Shown piece by piece: positions 1 through 10,214 of a stretch of DNA of 64,000 nucleotides (its first letter is position 1; every line of letters starts with the position of its first letter). Source of the stretch: Wolfiporia cocos (Eukaryota; Basidiomycota; Agaricomycetes; Polyporales; Phaeolaceae); contig JACCLO010000007.1 in assembly GCA_029448655.1 (NCBI GenBank), forward strand, positions 2,108,001 to 2,172,000. Reading direction: 5' to 3'. The notes under the pieces are model-generated. The model was not told where the DNA came from. It did not search any database and worked only from the letters and a program-made list of their open reading frames with translations. The translations under genes were made by a program, and so were the position numbers.

Positions 1-3000
1 AAAGAAAACTTGGCCAAGGGATTCATAGTCCCTTCAAAATCCCCGATGGCGTCACCATTCTTTTTCGTCCCAAAGAAAGACAGCGGCCTACGACCCTGTC
101 AAGATTATCGATATCTGAACGAAGGGACGATAAAGAACGTCTATCCCTTACCACTGATCTCGGAGCTCCTGGAAAAGCTAAAAGGAGCAAAGATCTTCAC
201 AAAAATGGACCTTAGAGCGGGATACAACAACGTGCGAATCAAAAAGGGAGACGAATGGAAGGCGGCCTTCAAAACAAACCGAGGGTTGTACGAGCCCACG
301 GTCATGTTTTTCGGATTATGCAACGCACCCGGGACCTTTCAGGCAATGATGAACGAAATCCTGAAAGAAGAAATCCTCGAAGGATGGGTGCTTGTTTATA
401 TGGACGACATCCTCATTTTCTCAGAAGACGAGAAAATACACAAGGAACGGGAGCGGCGGATCCTTCAGAAACTGGTGGATAATCATCTCTTTGTGAAACC
501 CGAGAAATGCGCTTTCGGTGTCGACAGAGTTGAATTCCTGGGACTAGTCATCACCCCAGGAAATATCCAGATGGACCCAGCGAAACTCAATGGGATTAAA
601 GAGTGGCCGACTCCCCGAAATCTCAAAGAAGTCAGATCCTTCCTAGGATTTGCAAACTTCTATCGGAAATTTATCGATCACTACTCTACGCACGCCCGAC
701 CCTTGGTAGACCTCACAAAAACGGTCACAGGAACAGGATTCCAATGGACGGAGAAAGAACAGACGGCATTCGAATTCATGAAGAAAGCATTCACAACGGC
801 GCCCGCACTAGGAACACCGGACAAGGAGAAACCATTCATCCTCGAAACGGATGCATCTCAGTTCGCCACAGGAGCGGTACTGAAACAGATAGATGAAACA
901 GGGAGCGAACGGCCGGTGGGATATCTCTCACAATCCCTGACACCAACAGAACGGAATTACGAAATCTACGATCGCGAACTACTCGGAATAGTCCGAGCAT
1001 TAGAAGAATGGCGGCACCTATTGGAAGGAGCACCGCATCGGATCTTGATCCGAAGCGATCATCAAAACCTGACGTACTGGAGAAGCGCACAGCGTCTAAA
1101 TCGGCGGCAAGCGAGATGGCATCTATTCCTTTCGCAATTCGACCTGAAATTACAGCACGTCCCCGGAAGGAAACTAGTCATGGCCGACACGCTTTCCAGG
1201 TTGTATCACCTGGACGAAAGCAACGAAGACAACGAGGGAATCACCATGATTCCAGACGAACTCGTCGTCCACGCAATCCAGATCCCGATCATTGATCGAA
1301 TCAAGAGTGCTAACGATCGAGATGAATCTGCGGAACAGGCGATCCGTGCCCTAGGGGGCACAGGCGAATTCCCCGCTAGAACCACCGCGGATGAATGGCA
1401 ACAAACGGATGGTATACTGCTCTACAGAGGCAGGATGTATGTGCCGAGGGACGAGGGCCTTCGACGGGACGTCATCTCAAAATACCACGACACGATCCCG
1501 GCCGGACACCCTGGAATCTGGGGCACAACAGTACAGGTTACGACTCACTTTTGGTGGCCTGACATGAGAACAATGATAGCGGAATATGTCCGGGGCTGTG
1601 CAATCTGTCAACAGATGAAACCTGATAGGAATCCGCTAAAACCCCCTTTGCAACCAATACCGACACGGGAAGACGCCCTCCCCTTCTCACAGTGCTCAGT
1701 CGATTTTGTCACCGACCTGCCAAGAGTCGGAAAGTATGACTCCATGATGGTGATTGTCGACCATGGCCTATCCAAGGCCATCTCTCTCACCCCATGCGAC
1801 AAGACAATTACGAGCGAAGGGGCCGCAGAAATATTCCATCGAAAAATATATTCGCAATACGGCATTCCCCGAAAGATTATTTCAGACAGGGGACCGCAGT
1901 TTGCATCGAAGCTTTTCAAGGAATTATGCAAGCTGCAGGGAACGGAATCAGCAATGAGCACGGCGTACCATCCACAGACCGACGGACAGACAGAAAGGAT
2001 GAATCAACAGATCGAAGTATACCTTCGCATCTATTGCATGAACGACCCGTTCCAATGGGTACAGCGACTGCCTGACGTCGAATTTGCGCACAACACCAGA
2101 CAAACCGAAAACCGACCAGCGCCACTTGAAATAATCCTAGGATACGTCCCGAGGGGATTCCCAGATTATGACAGAGTAGGGAACGTCCCGGCAGCAGTTG
2201 ACAGGATCAAGAAGATCAAAGAGGCGCGAAAGATGGCATTCATCGCGCATGAATTAGCCCAGAAAAGAATGGCAGGGCAATTCCTCAGAGAACTGCCAAA
2301 GCTTGAGAAAGGGGACAAGGTCTGGCTCGATGCCAAGAACCTAACAATCCCCTACGAATCGAACAAACTAGCACCAAAAAGAGAAGGACCTTTCACCGTC
2401 GCAGAAAAGATGGGACCCACGACATACCGGTTGCAGTTACCGAGGAACTGGAAAATTCATCCGGTATTCCATGCTGCCTTACTAAAACCGTTCAGGGAAA
2501 CGAGGGTGCATGGACCCAATTACCTACGGCCGCCACCTGATATCATCAAGGGGCAAGAAGAATACGAAGTCGAAGCCATCTTGGCTGATAGATGGCGAGG
2601 GAAGAAGCATCAGTACTTCGTCAAGTGGAAAGGCTATGCCACGGCCGACAACTCATGGGAAGATGAGGTGGACTTGGAGCATTCCAAGGAGCTGATAAAA
2701 GACTACCACAGGACGAGAGTCAGGACAACCCCGACACTCGAAAACAAGACAGTAATAGTATGTCGACGACTCGCCACCAGCTCCCCCGCCGTACCACGAC
2801 CCCTGGCGATGCAGATCGTCGAGAAGGCCGACCGCGAGGTACGCCACCAAGAAGGTACTCCCCCCAGCATCTGCAGATTAGACACGCCCTCCTCTGGTAC
2901 AGGGCCGAGGGACCTTTTGCTGGCCGAGCCGATGGCTGGTCGGCCCTCTTCGACATCGCGCAGGACCTCACCCACGTCTACAGCTCGTACCAGAACATCA

Positions 3001-3864
3001 CCGAGGACCTCGTCCGAATGGAGGGGCAGATCAGAGCACAGAGAGAGGGACTCGAGCTACTCACCGACAGACTTATCGACCGATTGGCCGCCACTACGAC
3101 GGCCCGACTACGACACGCGCTCAACGACTTCGAGGATCGCGAGCACGTTGCTCCCAACCGACCCGAATACACACCGCGACCCGCCCGCTTTTTCACCCCC
3201 AACGAACGACGCCGAGTTGCAAGGCCGTTTGATTTTATGGAGGGCGATAGAGTATTATTTCCGTTGCCTACCGAGACTCAGAGGGCCCGCCGAACAGGAG
3301 TTAGAGACCCGACGCCACGTATTTCTGGTATGGGAGGCAACGGGAGACGTGAACCACTTGCACACCCGACGAGCCCTAGGGTTACCCCAGCGCGACAACG
3401 AAGAGCGAATAGCACGCCGCCTATTCGACGATCTCCTTCAGTGCAGAGTATTACCCGCGAGGAGTTTGAGCGAGGTGCGAGGGAGCACGAACGAGACACC
3501 GCCTCCCTACCAACGTGGGCCGCACGAAACCTCCACCGAGCCGCACACCACTGGAGATATCAGCATAACGAATACCTCCGCGATATCCCTTCCCTACGGG
3601 TACCAGCGAGGCCCTCGCCTGAGCAGCCGTGCCGACAATGTGGTTCCGCTAACCACTGGATCCTCGACTGCCCCGATTATATTTGCAGAACTTGTGGACT
3701 CAATCAACCAGGTCATCGACAGAATGAATGCCGCCAACACTTCGTATGGCGAACTCCTACGACCCCGTCCCTCAGCGGGAACGGCGACATCTACAACGAA
3801 CAGGATGCCGAGGCACTCTGAAGAGGGGAACTTGGAAAATTCGTCGAGGCCGACGAATGCTTAG
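1..3864 (+). CDS. pol: Element A: Ty3/Gypsy chromovirus pol polyprotein, 5' end outside window
   Basis: The frame is open from base 1, so the protein starts to the left of the window. In order it shows reverse transcriptase (catalytic YMDD near codon 135), RNase H (start LETDASQFATGA near codon 280), and an integrase zinc finger (two His, then CAIC, about codons 490-535). The integrase core follows, with D in SVDFVTDL, D in SDRGPQF and E in QTERMNQQIE. A GPF motif comes next (REGPFTV), then a chromodomain (EEYEVEAILADRW to NSWEDEVDLEH, about codons 855-895), which marks a chromovirus. It copies genomic RNA into cDNA and integrates it; chromodomains generally steer integration to chromatin marks. 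The frame stays open for about 380 codons beyond the chromodomain and stops at the polypurine tract. That tail overlaps a second ORF at 2760-3821, and which frame is translated there is uncertain. Element A sits inside the pol gene of element B. Confidence 0.93.
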   Translation, partial: KENLAKGFIVPSKSPMASPFFFVPKKDSGLRPCQDYRYLNEGTIKNVYPLPLISELLEKLKGAKIFTKMDLRAGYNNVRIKKGDEWKAAFKTNRGLYEPTVMFFGLCNAPGTFQAMMNEILKEEILEGWVLVYMDDILIFSEDEKIHKERERRILQKLVDNHLFVKPEKCAFGVDRVEFLGLVITPGNIQMDPAKLNGIKEWPTPRNLKEVRSFLGFANFYRKFIDHYSTHARPLVDLTKTVTGTGFQWTEKEQTAFEFMKKAFTTAPALGTPDKEKPFILETDASQFATGAVLKQIDETGSERPVGYLSQSLTPTERNYEIYDRELLGIVRALEEWRHLLEGAPHRILIRSDHQNLTYWRSAQRLNRRQARWHLFLSQFDLKLQHVPGRKLVMADTLSRLYHLDESNEDNEGITMIPDELVVHAIQIPIIDRIKSANDRDESAEQAIRALGGTGEFPARTTADEWQQTDGILLYRGRMYVPRDEGLRRDVISKYHDTIPAGHPGIWGTTVQVTTHFWWPDMRTMIAEYVRGCAICQQMKPDRNPLKPPLQPIPTREDALPFSQCSVDFVTDLPRVGKYDSMMVIVDHGLSKAISLTPCDKTITSEGAAEIFHRKIYSQYGIPRKIISDRGPQFASKLFKELCKLQGTESAMSTAYHPQTDGQTERMNQQIEVYLRIYCMNDPFQWVQRLPDVEFAHNTRQTENRPAPLEIILGYVPRGFPDYDRVGNVPAAVDRIKKIKEARKMAFIAHELAQKRMAGQFLRELPKLEKGDKVWLDAKNLTIPYESNKLAPKREGPFTVAEKMGPTTYRLQLPRNWKIHPVFHAALLKPFRETRVHGPNYLRPPPDIIKGQEEYEVEAILADRWRGKKHQYFVKWKGYATADNSWEDEVDLEHSKELIKDYHRTRVRTTPTLENKTVIVCRRLATSSPAVPRPLAMQIVEKADREVRHQEGTPPSICRLDTPSSGTGPRDLLLAEPMAGRPSSTSRRTSPTSTARTRTSPRTSSEWRGRSEHRERDSSYSPTDLSTDWPPLRRPDYDTRSTTSRIASTLLPTDPNTHRDPPAFSPPTNDAELQGRLILWRAIEYYFRCLPRLRGPAEQELETRRHVFLVWEATGDVNHLHTRRALGLPQRDNEERIARRLFDDLLQCRVLPARSLSEVRGSTNETPPPYQRGPHETSTEPHTTGDISITNTSAISLPYGYQRGPRLSSRADNVVPLTTGSSTAPIIFAELVDSINQVIDRMNAANTSYGELLRPRPSAGTATSTTNRMPRHSEEGNLENSSRPTNA
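2760..3821 (+). CDS. Element A: downstream overlapping ORF with two zinc knuckles
   Basis: This 353-codon ORF starts at an ATG just after the chromodomain and overlaps the open tail of pol in another frame. Its C-terminal part has CRQCGSANHWILDC (a CX2CX4HX4C knuckle, about residues 292-305) and then CRTCGLNQPGHRQNEC (CX2CX6HX4C, about 311-326). The middle is charged and rich in Arg and Pro. CCHC knuckles usually bind nucleic acid in Gag or nucleocapsid proteins, so an accessory RNA-binding protein is a reasonable inference. A third ORF after pol is not part of the basic Ty3 plan. The minus frames here are also largely open, so base composition explains part of the openness. The spaced Cys/His pattern is what makes this frame credible. 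Confidence 0.6.
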   Translation: MSTTRHQLPRRTTTPGDADRREGRPRGTPPRRYSPQHLQIRHALLWYRAEGPFAGRADGWSALFDIAQDLTHVYSSYQNITEDLVRMEGQIRAQREGLELLTDRLIDRLAATTTARLRHALNDFEDREHVAPNRPEYTPRPARFFTPNERRRVARPFDFMEGDRVLFPLPTETQRARRTGVRDPTPRISGMGGNGRREPLAHPTSPRVTPARQRRANSTPPIRRSPSVQSITREEFERGAREHERDTASLPTWAARNLHRAAHHWRYQHNEYLRDIPSLRVPARPSPEQPCRQCGSANHWILDCPDYICRTCGLNQPGHRQNECRQHFVWRTPTTPSLSGNGDIYNEQDAEAL

Positions 3865-3874
3865 GGAGGGGCTG
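3840..3874 (+). promoter_or_regulatory. Element A: hairpin plus polypurine tract before 3' LTR
   Basis: TTCGTC (3840-3845) and GACGAA (3852-3857) pair perfectly around the 6-nt loop GAGGCC. They are followed by AGGGAGGGG and CTGA, which abut the LTR. Polypurine tracts prime plus-strand DNA synthesis in LTR retrotransposons. A hairpin with a 6-nt loop occurs at the same place in D, E, F and G. Confidence 0.7.
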
Positions 3875-4585
3875 ATGTTACGGTTATTTTGATTTTTCGA
3901 ACGCTGACGGAACTCACCACTGGGTGAATACGATACAGGGACTTGTTGCACAACCAACCCCCTGGCTACTCGTGACTCGTACTGGGCTCATCCCCAGTTG
4001 TATTAGCGTAGAGGGCGCGTTTCATCCTTGGCAGATCCAACTCTGCCCTCGTTTCATGTTCATCGTTTATTAGTTGACAGATGGCGTTCAACCGCCATCA
4101 TCATTCCTATCTATCGTCTCAGATATATCACTACATACTTATCAAACGTTTGGAACTATAGCGTAGATAGTAGCGGTGACATCGGGGACGGACTTGACCC
4201 CTAAAACCTAACAAAGTATATAAACTCATGTACTTACTGTCGAGGCTCCTCAGCTCGACCTTGTTGTATAAACAAGAAGTCTTATACTCGTTCTCAAACG
4301 TAGGAAACTACGCTCAGTATTTTTCGCTCGAGCAACCGAACGACTAAGTCCTCGAAGTGCACACTGACTTCTCGGACTTAGGCGAGTCTTATATTCTATT
4401 AGACTCGCACCTGAACAGATTATATCCTCTAACGCGTATTGGATATTATATGATCTCCTAGGAACTTCACCTAGGACTTGAAGGCATCTAACGAGCATTT
4501 GCCTTGCATACGGCTATACGCCCACGTGCAGAAGAACGATCTATATTCGCGACTCGAATATACGAACGGGTATTCGACCCGTAAC
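3875..4585 (+). repeat. 3' LTR of element A (family A), 711 bp
   Basis: It begins TGTTACGG and ends CCGTAACA, an 8-bp terminal inverted repeat of the TG...CA type. A TATA box (GTATATAAAC) lies near 4218. Solo copies of this family occur at 14954, 31216, 38457 and 52474. The pol frame of element B resumes directly at 4586 on the minus strand, so this is the junction of A inserted in B. The matching TSD lies outside the window. Confidence 0.92.
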
Positions 4586-7500
4586 AGCGTGGACTAAGAC
4601 TTCTTTCGGAGTCTTGCCAGCTACGGGCGTCAACGAGAACTTTGTCGCCGACTTTAAACGGTACCGAGCGCTTGTGTTGATCATAGTACCAAGACCAGCG
4701 TTCAGCAGCCAATTTCATTGCTGCCTTAGCCTGTTCTTGTGCTGACCATCTGGCGTAAGCAAATTGATTTAAGTCCGAGTATTGCGTTGGCTTCAAATCC
4801 GTAGGTCCTGCATTGGGATGCCTTCCTAGTTCGACGAAGAATGGACTATTCTTGGTCGTCTCACTAGCCGCGTTATTGTATGCAAACTCTGCCGTGGGGA
4901 GATAGAACACCCAGTTATCTTTTTGGATAACGTCGATGTAGCATCGTAGGTATTGTTCTAGAATTTGGTTAATTCTGTCCGTTTGGCCGTCCGCTTGCAG
5001 GTGGTAGGCTGTCGTCATCGACCTCTGAATTCCCAATTGCTCGCACCATCCCTTGAATAACTCAGAAGAGAATTGCGGTCCTCTATCCGAAATGATTTGT
5101 TTCGGAAGTCCGTGATTCGGATAAATCCGAAGGTACAGGAGGTTCGCTAATTCCTTTGCCGAGATATTGTCTGACGTGGGAATGAAGTGTGCGCGCTTGG
5201 TCAATCGGTCCACTACTACCATGATAGCGGTGAATTGTTTGAATTCGCCGCTAGGCGGTAAGTGAACGATGAAGTCGATTGTGATTGTGTCCCAGGGTGC
5301 TTCCGGTACTGGGAGCGGTTGCAGGGGTCCATACGGGGTCTGGTTGCGGTTCTTCATGCGTTGGCATGTATCACAACCTTCCACGTATTGCTTCACCATC
5401 GTGGTCATTCCAGGCCACCAGTAATTACGTGATAGAAGTTCGTAGGTCTTCCATCGTCCGAAGTGTCCGGCAGTCACATGGTCATGATGTAACTCCAGAA
5501 TCTTCGTGCGCAATTCCTTAGGCTCTTTTGGAACGTACACTTTTCCTCGTCTGAGGAGTAATCCGGCCTCCATGTTCCATTCCTGGAGATCTTTACCGAA
5601 TTCCTTGGGACCACTTTTCAGTAGTTCCTGGTAATCTTTGGTAATCTGATCGTCCATGAGGGCTTGTCGGATTTGTCGGAGAAGGTCCTCGTCGCCTGAT
5701 TGTATCTCCTGCTGTGACGCTTCTAGCGCCCTAACCGTAAAGTATTCCGGTTTCAGCAAAATTTGATCGCGATTGTCAAGTTCCACCCCCTCTTCATGGT
5801 CTGGCCTCCGTGACAGAGGATCAGCCGTGAGCATTGTTTTACCGGGTTTGTGACACATGGTGAAGTTGAACCTTGTCAGGTAAAGACTCCAACGTGCCTG
5901 TCTCCGGGTTAGCCATTGTGCCGATTTGAAATATGTCAGATTGAGATGATCCGACCATACTTCAAATTTGTGTGGATGTCCTTCGAGGTAATGTCTCCAT
6001 TCCTCTAGAGCGCGGATGATTGCGAGCAACTCCTTATCGTAAATCTCATAGTTCCTTTCGGGTGCTGATAGAGATTTCGAGTAAAAGGCTACGGGGTGCC
6101 AGAGCTTATCCTCCGAAGAGTATTGCGATAGCACCGCACCAGTTGCGTAATCGGAAGAATCCGCTTCCACGCGGAACGGGGACTCCTGATATGGGATCCG
6201 GAGTATTGGAGCCGATGTGAAGGCTTCCTTGAGAGTTTGGAAGGCTTCCGCTTGTTCGGGTCCCCAGTTCCACTGCGTGTTTTTCTTGGACAGTTCGGTT
6301 AACGGCTTAACCACTTTGGAGAAGTCCTTAATGAACCGACGGTAGTAGTTGGCGAAGCCAACAAAGGCCTGGACGTCCTTCACCTTGGCAGGTGTAGGCC
6401 AGTCCATTACGCCGGCTACCTTCTTAGGGTCCATTTCGACTTTCCCTTTGGAAATAATCATTCCCAGGTATTCAATACTGCTTTGTTCGAAGAAGCACTT
6501 TTCAGGCTTCGCGAACAAGTCGTTGTCTTGCAAGATTTGTAATACTTGCTTGACGATACGACGGTGTTCCAACAGGTCGTTTCCGAACACAAGGATGTCG
6601 TCTAGGTAGACAATGACCTTTCCTTCTCTGATAAGGTCACCTAGAATATCGTTCATCATGTGTTGGAACGTGCTGGGTGCATTACAAAAACCGAAGTACA
6701 TGACTACAGCTTCGTAAAGGCCGTTAGGCGTAATGAATGCGGTCTTCCATTCATCTCCCTCCTTGATTCTTACGTTGTTGTAACCCCAACGCAAGTCGAG
6801 CTTCGTAAATATCGAAGCCTGGCTAAGCTTATCGATAAGCTCGTCTATGCGTGGGAGAGGGTACCTATTTTTAATGGTCAAGTCGTTTACTTTTCGGTAA
6901 TCGACTACCATTCGGGCTCCGCCGTCTTTTTTAGGGACGAAGAAGACCGGACTCGCGATAGGGGATTTCGAGTGTCGGATGTAGCCCTTCCGTAACTCTT
7001 CTTGAATCCACTGATCTAGCGAGTTCGCTTCCTGAGGAGACATCTTGTATGCCTTACTCGGGGGCGGTAGCACCGCATCATCGGGGAAGTCGATGGCGTG
7101 GTCGTATGGTTTCCGCTCGGGCATCCTTTCGGATGCGCGTTGAGAAAATACCGTGGGACCAAACTCCTGGTATTCCTCCGGAACCAAGGATTTCCATTTC
7201 TGGAGATCCGCATCTGTCAGGAATTCATCATCCGACTTCTCCGTTATCGACTGAATGGCGTCGATAAGGAGTTCCGTTCCTTTGTCAAGGGTGTTCACCC
7301 AAGCGACAAAGGGATTCTCAGGCTCCTCTAAGCCGAGAAAATCTATTGGAAAGTCGTTGATGATCTGATAGATGTTGCGGGGTTCGATTTCGTCTTCTTC
7401 CTCCGAAATTGAAACCCGTTTGCCATGCTTGCATTTTTCCGTACACCGATATGTGAAGGTTCCTTCCGGCCAGTTGAAGTCCGGGTTGTGTTTCAGGAAC

Positions 7501-8144
7501 CAGTCATATCCGAGGATCACATCCGCATTCTGTACGTCCATTACGTACAAGAATTCGGTGGACTTGTGTTCCTCGTGCACCATATAAGCCTTAAGTGCCA
7601 TATTGATATTACCGGCGGTATTAGAGGTACCGTCGGCGTTGCAAATCTCGAGAGGTGAAGGTAGTTTCTGGGTGACTAACTTCTCCTCATGGACGAGTTT
7701 CTTATCGATGACGCTTATTGATGCACCGGTGTCGATTAATGCCATGGCGTTTACTTTCTTTCCGTATACCCACAGTTCTACTTCGATGGAGAATGATTTA
7801 TTATCGTCTCGGGAATCATTTCCGTGTACATTATACAAAGTAAAAAACTTCAGCGCGGTGGGGTCAGGGTGAAAGTATTGTACAGGAGGGGCACGTGTAG
7901 CTAGTGTCCGAATCCTCCGGGCAAAGTCCATTGCCGAGTTGCCGAATATACCGAGATGGGATACCGGGTGACGCACGACCGCCTTATCTTCCCACAAAAT
8001 AAGGGGTCCTTGTGAAGCCCCTTCGTAGGGGTGCTCTTCTTCAGGGAGCTGTATGCTCCCAGCCGCTGCGGGGCTGGTGCATTCTTCACAAGACGTCTTC
8101 GAGACGCGTGGTTGGGGCGAGGGGAACCGAGATGGTTCCGACAT
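4586..8144 (-). pseudogene. pol: Element B: pol polyprotein, truncated by insertion of element A
   Basis: The ORF has about 1,186 codons of pol before it runs into the LTR of A, where the frame continues as junk to 4488. It has an aspartic protease (LIDTGAS, near codon 136), reverse transcriptase (IVYLDDILVF, near 511) and RNase H (VEADSSDYATGA, near 660). The integrase has an H2C2 finger (HHDHVTAGHF ... CDTCQRM, about 885-930) and core motifs TIDFIVHL, SDRGPQF and QTDRINQILEQ. The GPY/F region and any chromodomain are cut off. The first ATG (8144) overlaps the end of gag by 59 bp in the +1 frame, so expression needs +1 frameshifting or reinitiation. Apart from the insertion I see no stop. 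It is closely related to element C at 60906-63828. Confidence 0.92.
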
Positions 8145-9909
8145 TGGCGACGGTGGTGGCGGGGGCCGATGTTCCTGCTGATGTTGAGTCAGCCGTTACT
8201 TCTTCCCAGATCGTTCGGGCACGATACGTCTTGCCATCCGCGGGGGGCGCCGAGTACGGCTTCTTGCCAGAAGCCTGTCCCTTTCCACTACCCGAAGGGG
8301 CAGCCGTGGTCTTTCCAGACGCGGCAGCTGCATCCTTCGCCCTTTGTTGTTCGGCCCGCTGAGCGGCAGGCACGAACATTCCCGCAGCCTTGTCCGCGGC
8401 AAGCTTAGGACACTTGTTGAAATAGTGTCCCGTCTGCTTGCAGTACGTGCAAACGGCGTTGGCGGTGTCGGCGGGGGCTTTGGCGGGCGCCTTTCCCTTA
8501 TCCTTCTTTTTCTCCGACTTCTTCGCAGAAGCGGAGGACGTCTCCTTCTTTTCGGCAGGGGCCGAGTCCTTCTTGCCGGCCTTCTCGAAGATCGAGCCCT
8601 TGATCTTGTCCGGATATGACGTTTGGTACATTTCCAGAGCGAAATCGATGAGAGGCTCAATGTCGGTTGGGGCCTTGAAGAACGGGGTCTTGCCGAGGAC
8701 GTTTAAGCTGTCCTTGACCTTTTCAGGGAGTGTTTCGGTGAACTCCCACACCAGGGTCTCGTTGGCGGTTTCGGAGAGTCGGCCGAGGGTGCGGAACCGT
8801 TCGCAGTAATTGAAATAGTTTGATTCTGCCAGTTCCTTGCCCTTCGTGCCGTAGTAGCCGCGAATTTCTTTTTTCGCAATCTCCTTATCCGTCATCTTGC
8901 CGTATTGCACCATTACGGATTTGGTGAAGTCCTCCCAGGTGCCGAGAGGTTCACCGTTTCCTGCCTTCTTGATGAGAGGCGAGAAAAATTTGTATGCGTC
9001 CCCTGTGACGCGGAAGAGGGCCGTGGTGATACGGTCATGGTCGTCGTAGACCCTGAGCATACCGAAGTACAGGCCCATCTTTTCCACCCATTCCTGCGCA
9101 GTCACCTTTCCAGATGACCCAGAGAATTCGGGAGGAGGGGGAATTTTCAGGTTTTGAGGCAGACCTGGAATCTGCGGGGCGACGGCTGCTGCAGCAGCGG
9201 CTGCAGCTTGTGCAGCGGCAGCGGCCTCGGCTGCACGGGTTCGAGCAGTGCTGGGGGCCGGTGCGGGTTCTTCCGGGGGCGTGCGGACACCGGGAGGGTT
9301 GGGAACGGAGGGATTCTTTCGGCTCCTCCGGAGTTCTTCCTCAACCTTCTCCATGCGCTCGGCAAACGCATCCTCGAGGTCATCGAGCCGAGTCCGGTAG
9401 TCGTCCCGGAGCTGTTTCTCCATTTCGGAGAACTTGGCGGTGTAATCCTGTCGGAGTTCCTTGCCAAGGTCCACCAGAGTGGACACAAGCTCGTTGCGGA
9501 CTGTATTGACCGCTTCGTGTAGCTTGTCTTGGGCCATCTGTTCGATTGCCCTGGATTGCCCAGCCAGGGAGTCGATTCTGCCATGGATTCGCTCCAGGCG
9601 GGCGTACACCATCCGGCCGAGGGTGTTAACCTTGTTGTGGCTTATCGCCGCACTTCGTTGTACGGCGGCGTCGAGGATTGCCCCATGCAGGGGTGCATCC
9701 ACCTTGTGTTGTTCCTCCTCTGGGAGGTACGACTTGAGGCCTATTTCGACCTCATTGTTGGTTTGGCGTTCTGGGCCCGAGAACTCTATTTCTAGGGTTG
9801 TGACGGGCCCGATCGGTCGGGTGTAGCGAGCCGGTGGGTATCCGGGGATAGGTGTACCCGGACGCGTTCCCATGGGGTTGGATGGGGACGTCCCTTTGTG
9901 GGGGAACAT
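8086..9909 (-). CDS. gag: Element B: Gag structural protein with CCHC zinc knuckle
   Basis: This 607-codon ORF has a Pro/Gly-rich N terminus and a charged, probably coiled-coil stretch (about residues 130-200, with repeated KEL/EKQL/EEELRRS). An Ala-rich linker follows (about 225-245), then a retrotransposon capsid-like domain (FSGSSGKVTAQEWVEKMGLY to WEDFTKSVMVQYG, about 262-340). There is a Lys-rich segment and a zinc knuckle, CTYCKQTGHYFNKC, near residue 490. Gag forms the virus-like particle and packages RNA. It overlaps pol by 59 bp and the small acidic ORF upstream by 158 bp, each junction needing a +1 shift. The true start may lie in the upstream ORF if frameshifting or splicing joins them. 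Confidence 0.9.
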   Translation of the reverse strand: MFPHKGTSPSNPMGTRPGTPIPGYPPARYTRPIGPVTTLEIEFSGPERQTNNEVEIGLKSYLPEEEQHKVDAPLHGAILDAAVQRSAAISHNKVNTLGRMVYARLERIHGRIDSLAGQSRAIEQMAQDKLHEAVNTVRNELVSTLVDLGKELRQDYTAKFSEMEKQLRDDYRTRLDDLEDAFAERMEKVEEELRRSRKNPSVPNPPGVRTPPEEPAPAPSTARTRAAEAAAAAQAAAAAAAAVAPQIPGLPQNLKIPPPPEFSGSSGKVTAQEWVEKMGLYFGMLRVYDDHDRITTALFRVTGDAYKFFSPLIKKAGNGEPLGTWEDFTKSVMVQYGKMTDKEIAKKEIRGYYGTKGKELAESNYFNYCERFRTLGRLSETANETLVWEFTETLPEKVKDSLNVLGKTPFFKAPTDIEPLIDFALEMYQTSYPDKIKGSIFEKAGKKDSAPAEKKETSSASAKKSEKKKDKGKAPAKAPADTANAVCTYCKQTGHYFNKCPKLAADKAAGMFVPAAQRAEQQRAKDAAAASGKTTAAPSGSGKGQASGKKPYSAPPADGKTYRARTIWEEVTADSTSAGTSAPATTVANVGTISVPLAPTTRLEDVL

Positions 9910-10111
9910 CCTCGACTTCGTCCTCTTCCTCTTCCTCGCTCAGATGCTCCAACGTCACCAGGGGTTGAGTCCCTGAGGGCCCTGCTACCGGGGTCACCGG
10001 ACCTTCCGAGCGAAGGCGCATCATGCGACGAGTAGCGAGGGGTGCGCTGTTGGAGGAGGTGGAAGACATTGCGAATCTGTTTATGACGAATGTTAGTTTC
10101 CGGTTACTCAT
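9752..10111 (-). CDS. Element B: small acidic ORF overlapping the start of gag
   Basis: The 119-codon ORF has an Arg-rich segment (ATRRMMRLRSEGPVTPVAGP) followed by an acidic run (LSEEEEEDEVEDV). It starts 100 bp after the stop of ORF0 and overlaps the gag start. It may be the real N terminus of Gag, joined by a +1 shift, or a separate short protein. I see no family motif. Confidence 0.45.
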   Translation of the reverse strand: MSNRKLTFVINRFAMSSTSSNSAPLATRRMMRLRSEGPVTPVAGPSGTQPLVTLEHLSEEEEEDEVEDVPPQRDVPIQPHGNASGYTYPRIPTGSLHPTDRARHNPRNRVLGPRTPNQQ

Positions 10112-10214
10112 TGTCTTAGATTCTTTAAGAAGGGATTTTAGTTTGAAAGCTGCAACTTTCGTTATAGATCATACTCGCACTCTATTTCAGAGTTAAAAGA
10201 TGATAGTATTTCTA

